64,000 bases of DNA from Stenogyne calaminthoides (GCA_037126765.1 JBBCBC010000030.1:5676478-5740477); one strand, 5' to 3'. Positions 47,421 through 59,414 are shown, counted from the stretch's first letter. Numbers and translations are program-made. Notes: generated by a model not told the origin, from the sequence alone.

Positions 47421-47929
47421 AATCGAAGCTAGTGACTTGGTCTATACCACCTGAGCCACTTGAACTAGCGACTTGGTCTATACTACATCACTCTTTGGGG
47501 TGGCATCTCTCGGACGCCGAAGTCGCCGGAGGAAGATTCGCAAAACTATCGAAAAGGATGTTACAACATCCTTGGAATGTCGATCTTTCGAATGGGGCTT
47601 CGTGTGAGCAAGCACGAGTGCCATCTTTACGACATAAAAACTCGAGGATTGTGAAGGGCATTTTGGCATGATCGATTCACATTAAATCAGATCGGCGTAT
47701 CAAGAGGGGCCCCTCACCATTAATCTCGTTCCCCGATCGGCGCCCTCGAGACACCGTGAGTTAGGGGCCCCCATCATCACGGGCAGCGGTGGATCCGCCC
47801 GGTAATAACAAAAATTGGCAATGGTTGTATGGCCACCCTCCGGTGAAAGCAGAATCTGAGATGGAGGAATTGCAAAGACGGTCCGAGTGCCGGAAACAAT
47901 GAGCACAAAGCCAGAGAGGCTTACTCACC

Positions 47930-48250
47930 GAAAGGGTTTTAAAACGAGAAGATCGCCGGAATTGCCCATAGCCGGAGCTTGGAGGCGAAAAGTGGGGAGA
48001 TCAGAGAGGGACATTATGAGTTTTCACAGGAAATACCGCCCCTATTTATAGATGGAGGCGGGGTCAAGTTGCGATTTCTAACTCTCGAGGGCCCCACAGA
48101 AAAAGGGCCGTGACGTGGTAGCGTGGGCGAGAATCGCGACTTTTGGTTCAATAATTTATGGCGCTCGACACCACCTAATACCCAGGCTATCATTGCGGAT
48201 CTTTCAACCGTCACACTAATTCAAAAAATTGAGACAACGTTTCACCTCCC
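47930..48250 (-). promoter_or_regulatory. Antisense promoter-like module 1 in element C
   Basis: On the minus strand a TATA box (tatttata, 48043-48050, in tctataaataggggcgg) is followed by a CT-rich leader, an ATG and a donor-like CGGTGAGTAAG at about 47920-47930. The arrangement repeats at 51380-51620. Confidence 0.5.
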
Positions 48251-48516
48251 CGGGGAGGAGATGTCGGCGTAAGCACATTTCCTGAGTTCGACCTGCCAGA
48301 AGCTGATAAGTTGTACGAGTTCAAGTCAAGGCCCCAAGACTAGCTTGCGACCTCGACTTGAGGGGGATGAAATATGGAGTTTATTTTACATAGTTAGATA
48401 AGCACCAGACCAAAACATAAAATAACTTCCATTAATAGAAGACCCGAAGGTCGGGAGAAGTACATCATAAACCAAAAGCCCGAAGGCTAGTACAACGGAA
48501 AACAAAAAAATGGGAG

Positions 48517-51300
48517 CTAAAAAAAAGTAGAGTCAATCTCGGTCCTTCCAATTTGGGGCGATCGAGGTCGGGGTAATGATCGTCCGAAAGGGAGTCTCCT
48601 CGTCACAGAATCCACCGATGGATCGGCTTCGGGTCTTAAGACCCTCTCCACGACACGGGCTCGGTAGGCATGACAACAGTTGGAGGAACAACCTCCGACC
48701 TCGGTATCTCCTCCCCGATGGGCTCGGCGGGGAGTAAGTTTACGGGAGGCGACCTCCGAGCTCGTCAACTTCTCCACCAAGGGCTCGGAAGATGTGGCAT
48801 CCGGGAGGTCAACCAGTGGGGAGCTGGGGAGAGGGCGCACGATTTGCCCGGGATCAGGAAAGAAGGAGAGATTGATGCCCATATCCTCCAAATCTTGGAT
48901 ATCCAACAGAACATCGGGGGCCAGAGGGTTATCCCGGACATACTCCTTGAGATCAGCGACTAGCCCAATAAGGTCGTCGGAAGGGTTCGCCTGGTGACAT
49001 ATTCGGATGGCGCCCGCAAAGGCCATCACATACGCGAAATTAGCGTTCATCTCTTCGGCGACCTTGAATTGGGCCTCCCAAGTGTCTAGCTCCCCTTTGG
49101 CCCTGGCCAGCTCCTCCCTCAAATCGGCCTCCACCTCGGTCGCCCTCTTTTACCTTGGATCATCTTGGTTTCTCGGGCGCCCGGTCTGATCTCCGCCCAA
49201 GCCGACTTGGCTTTTCCTCATTAGCACACCTCTAGCTCAAACAAGGTGACCCTCGAGGGTCGAGATCCACAGAAGATGCTCCCCATTAGATTTCTCTAGC
49301 CCTTTTCGAGTCTCGGCGCCCGCCGAAGATCAGTCCGACCGATCGGACACCACGAGCTTTGGGACTCACGGAGATGTCGAACGTGCGGTTTCGGCTTGAG
49401 CCTTGGTCCTCTCCAAATAAAAGGCCGCCTTGAGAGTGTGGACCATGGCGAAGTACATATTGCCGTCATTTTCGATGCCGGGCGTTATCATAATCGTCTG
49501 CGATCCGCCGGGGCATGTTGTGCATGGCGCGGGAAATGTACCCGAGCACTTATCGGGAGGTCGGTCGAAGCAAGGAGGACTCTGAGAAGCTAACCACCAC
49601 CTCGGGGTAAAAGTCGTGGGGCGAGTTGGTACGTAAAGGAAAGTCGAATCATCAGAGTTGTGAGGATTAATGTTGAAAAAAAAAAGGATCAGGAAAACCA
49701 TAATGAGGACTTACTCATTCACCCGCTCCTCCTCCCAGCCTAAGAAGGAGTCATCATCTTCGTGCCGACCTCTCCTCTGGACGTGAGGGCGGTGTCGGTC
49801 GGATGCTCACGATCGAGGTGGACCCGATCTTTCTTCCCCAGCCCCTGTTGATTTTGGACTCGTACGTCGAGATCTCCTCCTTCACTATCTTCCGAGCGTG
49901 CCCAGAAGTCGGTGGAGTCAACCCCGTAGCCTTCCTCTTGCCTTTGTCGGCAGCAGAGGGACCAGTGGGGACCGAACTTGGAGGGACGACCTCGGTGGGA
50001 GTTAGCTTCGGAGGGGCGGTTTCAGAGGTTGCCAGTCGCCTCATGTTTCCCAGAACAGATTTCCTACGTGAGGCCATGATGTCCGCAGAAGGCTTACGAC
50101 GGTAAACGGGGGTGTTAGGAACTGTAGGAATGTGAGAAGCCAACCAGTTAGGTCGATATCAAAAGATGTAATAAGCACGGAGTAAGGAAACTTACAAGGG
50201 ATTTTCAGATGACGCGGGTACGTGTATAAGCCGGCCTTGAGACGGTCGAGCTCGAAGTTCAGGGCGTTGACGTCCCGGTAGCTTGGAAGGGTATCACGGA
50301 CTAGTTTGAAGGCCTCCAAAAAGTCCCAATACAGGTTGGATTTTTGAGGCATGAACACTGCAAAAGAAAACGAGAATTAGATCAGTACGACTTCGGAATC
50401 AAGAATATGAGATTTACCGTGTTCTACTCGGTTCACATAATTTGTCGGGACATGTATGGGCAGAGTGCTTGAAGGGTCCACGGACTCCCACGCCCCTCCA
50501 ACAAACCACCACTTCCTGTGCCAACCATCGACTTTGTTAGGGATCCCACTCACGAGCTCCTTGCCCCGACGAAGTCGCACGGCGTTGTAGCCACCGGCTT
50601 GGGCGATAGGCGTCATCACGAAAGATATTTCTCTCGGGTTTGGCAACCGATATAGCCCGGCCTGCCCCAACACAGTCATTGTGGAAAGAATATAGCTTCA
50701 TCCATTAGGAGTGATCTGGGTCAGACTCTGATTCCAAGCCGCCAGTAGGTGAGAAATCACCGGGTGGAGCGAGAACCGGATCCTAGCCTCCATTGTATAT
50801 TCGTTGACCGCGATCATCCCGGGTGGCGGTTGGTCGGTGCTCTCATCAGGTGTCGCCCCATAGAAGTGTACATCCCGGGGGACTTTATAAAGGCGGCGGA
50901 GGGACCGGACATAGTAGTCGGTAAGAACCGACATGTTCTTCTTCTATGAAGCAACAAATTCCAACTTGACCGACTTCCGATAGTCGCGAGCGATCTCTCA
51001 TAGGGGGCTCGGGCCTTTTAGGAGCGGTAATCGAAAACCCGCTCATAAGCTCCATATTGTCGGAGCGGGTTGGAGGTTCCGGATCCACCTTCTACAACTG
51101 GCGCGGCCGGGTGAAACGAGCTCCGTTCCAGAGCAGGGATATGTACAATGTCTTCCAACTCCCTAAAAAATTGATCGTCAGCCCCTTCATCGTCCCGACC
51201 GGCGCCAGAGGCATCGGCGGTCGAGGGCATGGCTGGATCGGTGGTGGCGGTCTCGGTGTTATTACGATGGTATAACTCGGCAATTGCAGTATCATCATCG
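48517..51300 (-). pseudogene. Element C antisense gene relic (Transposase_28 / plant mobile-type)
   Basis: A chain of minus-strand reading pieces runs from 51230 down to 48517. It has an N-terminal part (DQFFRELEDIVHIPALERSS), then PPPGMIAVNEYTMEARIRFS with LHPVISHLLAAWNQSLTQI, KVDGWHRKWWFVGGAWES, AFKLVRDTLPSYRDVNALNF, a basic linker, and a helical part ending in LREELARAKGELDTWEAQFK. The PPPG...LHP...W...FF pattern is that of the 'putative gypsy type transposon' domain (PF04195), which several Tat elements carry antisense between pol and the 3' LTR. Stops and frame changes may be introns or decay. Confidence 0.68.
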
Positions 51301-51379
51301 TTAGAAGGTGAAGAAACCAGGAACGGGGGGCGTGGGAGCAGATCGGGAACCGGAAGCCATTGATGTGAAATTGGGGAAA

Positions 51380-51620
51380 GACGGTTACCTGAAAAGCTTC
51401 TGAGTGCCTGAAGAATAGCCGGAAAGACAGGAGTTCAAGCCGGAGTTTCGAGAGATGAGAGAGAGGAAGGCTTTTGAGGAGGAACCATATACCTATTTAT
51501 AAAGAGACGAAGGGTCGAAAGTATAAATTTTGAATTCTTGGGGACCCCCGGGGAAATTAGGACGACGTGGGTGGTGCGTAGGGAGCACGCGATCGCCGAT
51601 TGGGTGAACTCGTGGCTTGA
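51380..51620 (-). promoter_or_regulatory. Antisense promoter-like module 2 in element C
   Basis: The TATA box (tatttata, 51494-51501, in tctttataaataggtata) precedes a CT-rich leader and a donor-like TTTTCAGGTAACC at about 51385-51397, upstream of the antisense coding relic. Confidence 0.55.
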
Positions 51621-51817
51621 AACGTCACCTGTCTACCAAACCATCATTGCAATCCTATCACCTGTCATGCCGATTGGGGAGACCTAGGCGACTCTACGAC
51701 TCCCCAAGGACAGAGACTTGACTCGGGCACAGATCCCAAGATCGACTTTCTGTAAGTCGACTAATTTCGATAATTCAAGATAAGATCCCAAAGCGAGCTC
51801 GCGACCTCATCTTGAGG

Positions 51818-52407
51818 GGTTGTACGGGGAGATAACCAGACCTAAGGAAGGCTTGGGATTGGGTAATCTCATATGTAACTTGTTATCCGACTTCATCCAA
51901 CTGGGGCAGGACGGGAGGCGGCTTTAGAGTTTCGGGAGGTCGCCTGCGGCCTGACATAACAAGAAGGTCGCGGTGCAACTTGAAAGAGCCGGAAGTCTCG
52001 ATCGAAGTTGTCACAACTTCGGTTAGAGATATATATGGACAAGATTCGGGCAGTTATGGTGAGGCGGATTTCTCGGGATGCAACCAGGGAAAACATATCC
52101 GTGAGCACGACTTGCGGAGCAAGGAAGGAAACCCTGATCAGCCCACGAGAGAAAGCCCACGAAGACTGTAGCCCTAGATTTATGTCTATAAATATCACTT
52201 GTAGTGTACATTGTAAAGGATCGAACTTTTAGTACTCTAGGCATATATTATACAGTAAAAATCCTGGCTTGGTGCCCCCAGACGTAGTCTATTTCGAAGA
52301 CGAACTGGGTAATCAAATCACTTGTCATTCACTGCTTTCGTCGTTATATTGATCGGAACATTACTAAGTTGTTTGCTTGTTCGCCGGTAACAAAACCGGG
52401 TATAACA
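51818..52407 (+). repeat. Element C 3' LTR
   Basis: 590 bp, matching 43871-44451. The first base is changed (GGTTGTACGG against TGTTGTACGG). The preceding ttgagggg is the polypurine tract. Confidence 0.92.
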
Positions 52408-52745
52408 ATCCTCTCGAAAAGATCCAGGGAGTAATCCCTTTTGAAGATGAGGAGTAATCCTCTCGAAAAGATCCAGGGAGTAATCCCTTTTAAAGATGAG
52501 GACTAATCATCTCAAAAAGATCCAGGGAGTAATCCCTTTTGAAGATGGGGAGTAATCCTCTCGAAAAGATCCAGGGAGATGAGGAGTAATCCTCTCGAAA
52601 AGATCCAGGGAGTAATCCCTTTTGAAGATGAGGAGTAATCCTCTCGAAAAGATCCAGGGAGTAATCCTTTTTTAAGATGAGGAGTAATCCTCTCGAAAAG
52701 ATCCAGGGAATAATCCCTTTTAAAGATGAGGACTAATCCTCTCAA
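52408..52745. repeat. 46-bp tandem array of element D, split by element C
   Basis: About seven copies of a unit with 'cctctcgaaaagatccaggg', 'agtaatccctttt' and 'gaagatgagg'. A further partial copy lies left of element C (43815-43870), so C inserted into the array. Confidence 0.87.
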
Positions 52746-53883
52746 TGTAATTATTGAGACCCGAGAGTCTGTTTAGTTAGAGGCTTAGTGTCAATCGTGA
52801 TTCCTTCTGAGTGTTCACCAGGTCGTATATGTTTAGACGAGATCAAGGAATTACCTCCATGATCTGCTCCATCTACCTCCACGTTTTCAGCAAGGTATTT
52901 TTCTATAAATCTGTTAGGCAGTCATTCTTCCAGTGGGATACACCAACCATCCTGAACAAACAAGTTGTAGCCTTCATAGGCCAACTCAACTTGAAGTAAA
53001 TCCAGGAGCTCAATATCGCATAGTAGGCAAGCTTCAATGCCCACCTTGACTACAGCTTTGCTCAAGCCCATCTCCAGTTAGATCTGCGAGCCAATATCAC
53101 AGGGTTAAGGGGTCACAAGGTCAATTTGAGGTCCTCCATGCCCTCCTAGTAGGTCTGTACCTCAGATGATTCAAGTCGAACGCATGGTGATGCTTCGCAT
53201 TCCGTTTTATAAAATTCTAACTTTGATGGACCCTAGGGTCCTCGAAACAACCTTTATGAGTTTCCATTTTCTAGTGGATCTCGAGGTCTTTGAATTAGTT
53301 CTAGTTGGTTATTCACATCTTCCAATATCAAGTCTAAATCATAAAGAAAGGACAATCACAAATTCTTTAGAAGATAGGCCTCTCATCCGTGTATTTTAAA
53401 TTATTGTTTTCGCTTTTACAAGCTCATCTTCCCCTACTATTGAATCTAGAGTATCATAATGAAACAATCATATATACATGCTCAACAAGTAGGTTTCCTA
53501 ATCTAAAAAAATAAACATGTCATGACTGGCCTATGTTAATCTCTTTAAAAACACGTTCATCATAAGGCTCATCTCAAACCCAGAAGATAAATGCTCACAT
53601 TTAATCAAATATTCATATTAATCATGCAATTCACACAATACTCACAACTTTAGGGGTTCAACACCCATCAAAGGTCAAATGTCTCTGTCGCAGCTGCTTG
53701 TTTGAATTCATTAGGGCTCTGTCTCTCTTGTGATTTGCTCTAAGAAGTTTCTATCTCTAACAGATCTCGTGATCCTTTACTCCAGTTCTTGCCAGTTTTC
53801 CTCCTTGACAGACCTTGAGGTCCCTAAGTTAGTTCTCATGAATTTGCTACCCTAAAAAATCAAGGTAAAATAGTTATAATCAT
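52746..53883 (-). other. Element D internal remnant without readable domain
   Basis: Decayed sequence between the tandem array and the integrase relic. It should hold the integrase C-terminus, but I could not read it. Confidence 0.5.
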
Positions 53884-54246
53884 TCAAAAGGATATCATGT
53901 CTAGAATATCAAAATGACCAAAAACATGCATAAGAAAATGCATCACTGAATCCACAAAGAATAAACACATGCCATACCTAGCTTGTGTTATTACTCCATT
54001 AAATTGTGCATCATTATCGGACACCAGTATCTTTGGGACTCCAAATCTGCAACAGACGTTCCTTTCCAGGAACCTGATTATGTTCTTCTCATCGTTCTTG
54101 GCCAGGGGAATGGCCTCGAGCCATTTGCTGGCAAAGGGGCACGGCGTGTGCATGGTCCCCATCTCCTCTGCAGGAAGGTAGATCAAATGACCCTGCTCGT
54201 GACACTTCTCGCATTTTCTTACCAACTCTTTTGCATCTCTAGCCAT
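53884..54246 (-). pseudogene. Element D integrase remnant
   Basis: The minus-strand frame reads DAKELVRKCEKCHEQGHLIY, EEMGTMHTPCPFASKWLEAI, AKNDEKNIIRFLERNVCCRF and GVPKILVSDNDAQFNG. The CxxC finger and second Asp are visible. The segment holding the first catalytic Asp, between CPFA and KWLEA, is deleted. Confidence 0.85.
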
Positions 54247-54301
54247 TGTTGGCTAGAAATATCTTTCTCTCAAAGTTTTTCTCGTTATGGACCAAAAAAC
54301 C

Positions 54302-54418
54302 TGCATGATCTGCACAACATCCTTCGTGTATCTTTCTCAATATGATCTGCACAACATCCTTCATGTATCTTTCTCAGTATGATCTGCACAGCATCCTTCA
54401 TGTATCTTCCTCAGTATG
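54302..54418. repeat. Triplicated 37-bp unit in element D
   Basis: Three tandem copies of a unit with 'gatctgcacaacatccttc' and 'tgtatctttctcagtat'. Confidence 0.85.
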
Positions 54419-54446
54419 TACTCCCCCTCATTCACGGACAAACATC

Positions 54447-54764
54447 TCAAGTATGGTTGCATGATTGAAACATGTGTACAAGTATCCTTCGATCAGGCAA
54501 AATCGTGCCCACCAACTCTAACTCTTGCATTTCCCTGGGGAGAATCCTCCCAGCTAAGGTTTTCCAGATTTCAGTCCTCCAATCATCTTCTTCTTCAATA
54601 ACACCAATGAAAAGCAAAATAGTCTCTTTATTCGCACTTAGGATCGTGATAGTAGTTCCATCTTCCATGGCCACCGAACTGGCCAGCTTAGACAAACTAT
54701 TTGCGTTCACATTCTCTTCTCGAGGTACCTGCGGCACCTCAAAAGTTTGAAACATGTTCCTCAC
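54447..54764 (-). pseudogene. Element D RNase H C-terminus and integrase N-terminus
   Basis: The minus-strand frame begins MRNMFQTFEVPQVPREENVN and ANSLSKLASSVAMEDGT, the RNase H end (where ADxLSKLAS is usual). It then reads EEEDDWRTEIWKTLAGRILP, the linker into integrase in Tat-type elements. Confidence 0.8.
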
Positions 54765-56172
54765 CTCTACTACTCTTTCCGGATACAGAATAGTGATTTC
54801 ATCTTGGTCTCCTTGTGTTCTCCTCCCTCAAGGAAGAAAATTGTTCATTATTCTTTACCTATGTTTTGGTTTCATCTTTTGCAGACCTCGTGGTCTTAAT
54901 AATTAATTGAATCATCAAGAGAGTCTTTATGCTACCCTTGAATTGTACCTCCACTCTCTTTGCCCACCTCGATAGGTGGGCCGGACCTCTAATCAGTCTT
55001 GCCCAAACTTCTTTGGGCGACGTACCTCGATCAGACTTTGCTCACACCTCGGCTGGGTGGGACGTACCTCCATCTGCACCTTCTTTGGGTGAATCACCTT
55101 ATTTTTTACTTAGTCCTCCCCCTAAAGTTGGGGATCTTTAACTGATCATATTCCCTTTAAATCAGGAACCACTTTCTAGTTCTCCGTTTATATCCCTGAA
55201 AAATAGGGAGATATATCTTTGTTTGTTGACTCAGTCCCTCACTAAAAGTGGGGACTATGAACTGCTTTCTTCGGGGGAACCTCGTGGCCCCCTATTTTTT
55301 GGACACTCAACATCCAATAATACATCCAGATTTAATTAAACCCATAATTTATTGAGAATATTCGAAGATTTCACAAAATTATCCAAAGATTTCATGCAAT
55401 CATTTCAACTCTTATCACTTTAATTATTCTAAGATGTTGTAAAAGATTTAATTTTCCGAGGCATTATCTCAAACTCATAATAAAAATCACGTATGAATCA
55501 CATACAATTAATCTCCATATCAAAACATAGATGACGGTTTATCCGGAAAAGGTGAACCTCTAATTTCAACCCACTTGGATAAAACCTGCCCTTAGGGCTA
55601 AACACCATATTCTTAACAATCAAATTTCGAACTTCCTGTATTCCCTTGTTATTATCTTTTCTTAATCACCTCATTCATAAAACATAATGCAGGGAAATGT
55701 TTGACAGAAAATATCATTTTCCACTCATCCAGTCGTAACCAGCTACCCCTCGAGGTAAGGGAAATATCCCCCCTCAACTCATTATCACTACTCCATGATT
55801 TTTCACATCACATTTTAAAAACAAATGTCCATTTCCTCACATATACACATAGCATATATATCTAGCAGCTTCTTTGAACATATTCCAAAAAATTCATAAG
55901 TTCGGAAATAACAGCTCTCTAGAGCATAGAATCAAAAGGTTCCCCCAGAGACAAAACTAATTCTATTAAACGTGTCTCCAAGAGATGACATCATCCATAT
56001 ATCAAAATTCATACAAATCATTCACATAATCAAAACGAGATGGAAATAATTACTCAAAATTCAATTATATTCATGATCTCACTCCAAGTTCTTAACTTAG
56101 CATTTATAAGCTAGATTAATTCGAAGGAGAATTCAATAGAATTTCAAGAGCAACTCACGTCTTGCTTAGATA
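54765..56172 (-). other. Element D 5' internal region, decayed
   Basis: Should contain gag, protease and RT on the minus strand; no readable domain remains. A short duplicated 'cctcgNtNggtggg' motif occurs at 54960-55070. Confidence 0.5.
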
Positions 56173-56192
56173 TTCCCACAGACGGCGCCTAT
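56173..56192 (-). other. Element D primer binding site
   Basis: The complement reads AGGCGCCGTCTGTGGGAA next to the right LTR, the Ty3/gypsy TGGCGCC type with one change. It proves the minus orientation. Confidence 0.85.
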
Positions 56193-56193
56193 T

Positions 56194-57374
56194 TGATGTG
56201 CAAAAAAGGGGTCAAGAGATGACCTGGAATTCAACAGGGATTCGTACGTTGAATGTCAATGAATCAAAAAGCTTTGACCTCAGGATTCCCGTCAATCCCC
56301 TGTAAACACCTGGACTCGAGGGAGGACCAGGTTTGATTATCTCCTCTTCTGAGTTTTCCACGCCACGAACGATAATATCTGAAAAACACGCCGGAGGGAG
56401 CTCCCGAGCGGGCTCTCCGACGCTCAAGTCAGTTATCACTCTTAATCTCCGATGAAATTGTATGAAATGGTTCAATTCAAAGTAAGTAAGTCAAATATGT
56501 GCTTGTGTGTTTTGTGCTACCTGAGAGGGATATTTATACCCCTCCAGCCGGACGTTTCTCTATCTCCTCCCACTCCCCATGTTTAGATTGTGGGTTTGCC
56601 GTAATCTTCATTCCCTTTTGAGTTGGCCCACGTTCCCATGTTCTTTTCTCCCTTTTCCGGGTCATTAAAACGAGTCTTAGATCATAATTCCCCAGTTCCA
56701 CTTATTTCGCAACCTCCAATATCCTCATGCGGATCCACGAATATCGGAACTAACTCCCTGAATTCGCTACCTGATTTACACGGATCAAGACTCTCCCACC
56801 GTTGATATCCTCTCTTTCAACGGTCTTGATTAATCTCCCATAGGTCTGCTTTTCTCGCAACCTCCAGCATCCTGTACCCAGATCCCCTGAATATCAGAAC
56901 TAACTCCCTGAATTCGCTACCTGATTTACGCGGATTAGGACTCTCCCACCGTTGATATCCTCTCTTTCAACGGTCTTGATTAATCTCTCCTTCCATGGGC
57001 TATTACTCCTTAAGCCCACTAAGGCATCTTTCAGACCGAGGTCCACAGTCTTGGGTTCGGCTTCCCTGGGCCCAATCTTCTTAGATTTAATGATCGATTC
57101 CGCCCACTCCTAAATCCTTAGTCTCTAGGGCCCAGGTTATCCTCCTGGGCCCATCTTCTCAGCTTGCTTCCCTTCATTAGGCCTCGTTTTCCTCCAGGCC
57201 CCTAAGTTTAGGGCCTCTCCAGTCTGCTCGGATATCAAGGTCTTGGGCATCTCTTCCAAGCCCAACTCATCTCTTTATCTCTTCAGTCCATGCGACCACT
57301 CTTTAATTCTTCTAATATGTAGTCAAACCTCCACATGGCTCTTTCCCGTTGGACGACATAAATATTCTCCATCA
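56194..57374 (-). repeat. Element D 5' LTR with an internal tandem duplication
   Basis: 1181 bp. It matches the left LTR but is longer because a block of about 146 bp (around 56708-56853) is repeated at about 56854-57000. TATA box on the minus strand at 56531-56538. Confidence 0.9.
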
Positions 57375-57709
57375 AGTATCAATTAATAAATATAATAATA
57401 TTAATTTATAAATATAGGGATATAAATTTTATACAATGAACAAATTTTATAGAATATCTACTCTATTTGAGATGATGACATGAGGTTTCCACAGTATGGG
57501 GTGGATGAGAAGTAGGCATCAAATTAAGGTGGAGCCTCGTGAACATAATTAATTCATACACGGTTATGGGTGCCTTTTCATTTATTAATATTTAGTTGGA
57601 TTTTTCTATGTTGTGTAATTCTTTTTAATTATTGATACATTTTTTTAGTTTACAAGGGAACTTAATTCAAGTCCACGAACAAATATTATATTTTGGCTAA
57701 TTTTTTTGT

Positions 57710-57905
57710 ATGCATCATGTGCATCATGCACGTCATAGTGTATTTTAGAATCGTGCAATTTATTGCACTGAAATATACAATTTATTTACACAAAATCGTG
57801 TAATTATTAATATGAGAAATAAATTGCATATTTCAGTACAATAAATTGTATGATTTTTCAAAATACATCATAGAATGTACGGTGCATCCTTGTGCACACG
57901 ACTCA
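57710..57905. mobile_element. MITE of the 24081 family
   Basis: Ends tgcatcatgtgcatcatgca and, inverted, tgtgcacaaggatgcaccgt; the centre contains an inner palindrome (gtgcaatttattgcac and tgcatatttcagtacaataa). Confidence 0.7.
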
Positions 57906-57962
57906 ATTTTATATTTTATTTTCCGACTCAGACACTCTATAAGCCTATTATACCTCAATTCC

Positions 57963-58320
57963 GGGTATGTTTGTTTCGAAACTAACCCGGATGGACTCAG
58001 TACTTTGAAAACCACGTCCCATTATAGTTTGAGATTTACATTTTAGACTTCAAAATCATCTTCTATAAAGTACACATACACCCATATTTTTCACAAAATT
58101 CAATACAATCACATCACTACTTTTCTCACTCTCAACACAATATAATAATATTATATCAATCACTATTAAACATTGATTTGACATAAAGTAAAATTCTACC
58201 CTATCAAAATCTCAAAACAAATACATACTTATTTTTTACTATTCACCAAGACTTTTAAATTCATAGGATTTCGAAGTCATGACTTTCCCCACACACCTAA
58301 AACCCGAAACAAACATACCC
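57963..58320. mobile_element. MITE with GGGTATGTTTGTTTCG ends
   Basis: The left end gggtatgtttgtttcg and right end cgaaacaaacataccc are perfect inverted copies of 16 bp. The interior is AT-rich, 358 bp in all. A half copy lies at 23085-23243. PIF/Harbinger-like by its ends; the target duplication is unclear. Confidence 0.8.
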
Positions 58321-58693
58321 TAAATGTATAGTAATGGCATGCATGCATATATGAAATTAATCAAATGCAATATACAGAACTCATCAATAATACACCTTTT
58401 GTGAATTAATTTCAATGCTATTTGTGAACAATGGATGAATATATATGAGCACTATGTCATAAACTCAATCGTCACAAGTATCTTGTCAAGGATAATCTGA
58501 TATTCATGTACCATTAATTTTGCAAAAGATCAAATAATGAATATATATATATATAAATCAATTCGAGAAAAAGGTCCTCACACATGCATCAACTAACATA
58601 TTTATAGTAGAATTCTTACTGAAATTAAAGATTTTCACGAATTGACATTTTATTTGAATGGAGGATTTTGTTTGAATTGAAAGACTTGAAATG
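58321..58693. other. AT-rich intergenic DNA
   Basis: No gene; one short (at)n run near 58540. Confidence 0.5.
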
Positions 58694-58886
58694 CAGGGAC
58701 GGATCCAAATTATTTTTTTCCCCACGAGGGGCGAAGTTTTTCAAAAAGTAAAAGGGTGAATTTTTTAAAATTCTAACCGGCAAAATGATAAAAGTTTATA
58801 AATTATAGATATAATTACAATTTTTTTTTTATATATATTCAAAAGAGAATTTAAATCCCAAGAGGACGCCAGGTAGATCCATCCTG
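58694..58886. mobile_element. 193-bp hAT-type MITE
   Basis: Ends cagggacggatcca and, inverted, caggatggatctac, with a perfect 8-bp duplication ttgaaatg at 58686-58693 and 58887-58894. CAGG-type ends plus 8 bp indicate hAT. Confidence 0.9.
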
Positions 58887-59175
58887 TTGAAATGAAGTTA
58901 ATTATTGGATATTACCAAATCCTCAATAAACTTATTCAAATAATATTGATGAATTACAGGTCTATGTTCAATTAATTTTCTATGTATTATAAATTTCAAA
59001 TTCATTCCAAACTCCAAAACGACATCGTTTGCGATTATTCGACAAAAGTTAGATCAAAATTGGACAAATCAATTAAGTTATGATACCAAAATTGAATAGT
59101 TTTTTTTTAAACAAAAAATGAACCTTATATAAATTATGGGATAAAAAAACTTTTTTCTCCCCAGTTTATAAAATA

Positions 59176-59412
59176 CTTCATCAGTTCCATAATAACGTGC
59201 ACGTTTACTGTTTTCACGTGTTTTAGCGAACGAGTTTTTTATTAGTATTTAAAATGATAAATTATTTTTCAAAGATACATATAATAGAAGAGAGGTAGAT
59301 CTATCATACCCCTCTTTAAAAGTCACTTTATCATTTCAAATACTAATAAATAACTCGCTCGCAAAAACTCGATAATAAAATTAGCGTGCACGTTATCTTG
59401 GGACGGAGGTAG
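59176..59412. mobile_element. Stowaway-like MITE (family of 30123)
   Basis: Left cttcatcagttccataataa with cgtgcac; right, inverted, ctacctccgtcccaagataa with cgtgcac; TA at 59174-59175 and 59413-59414. Confidence 0.85.
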
Positions 59413-59414
59413 TA

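Larger units (their letters stand above)
43871..52407 (+). mobile_element. Element C: Tat-like Ty3/gypsy retrotransposon nested in element D
   Basis: LTRs at 43871-44451 and 51818-52407, with a perfect 5-bp duplication atcct at 43866-43870 and 52408-52412. Plus-strand order is PBS, gag fragment, RNase H, integrase and a long 3' region with antisense coding. RNase H before integrase defines Ty3/gypsy; protease and RT are missing through a deletion between about 44925 and 45205. The target was a 46-bp tandem array of element D. Confidence 0.94.
41401..57374 (-). mobile_element. Element D: Tat-like Ty3/gypsy retrotransposon
   Basis: LTRs at 41401-42436 and 56194-57374 are flanked by a perfect 5-bp duplication agtat (41396-41400 and 57375-57379). 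The PBS next to the right LTR and the purine tract next to the left one place it on the minus strand. Only RNase H and integrase pieces remain readable (53884-54764). Element C (43871-52407) is inserted in its 3' internal region. It is decayed and non-autonomous. Confidence 0.93.

Noticed and set aside
52408..52745. CRISPR-like or satellite array
   Set aside because: Units are head-to-tail with no spacers and belong to element D; too short to be a satellite.
57846..58046. Small plus-strand frame across two MITEs
   Set aside because: It runs through MITE inverted repeats and has no conserved motif.
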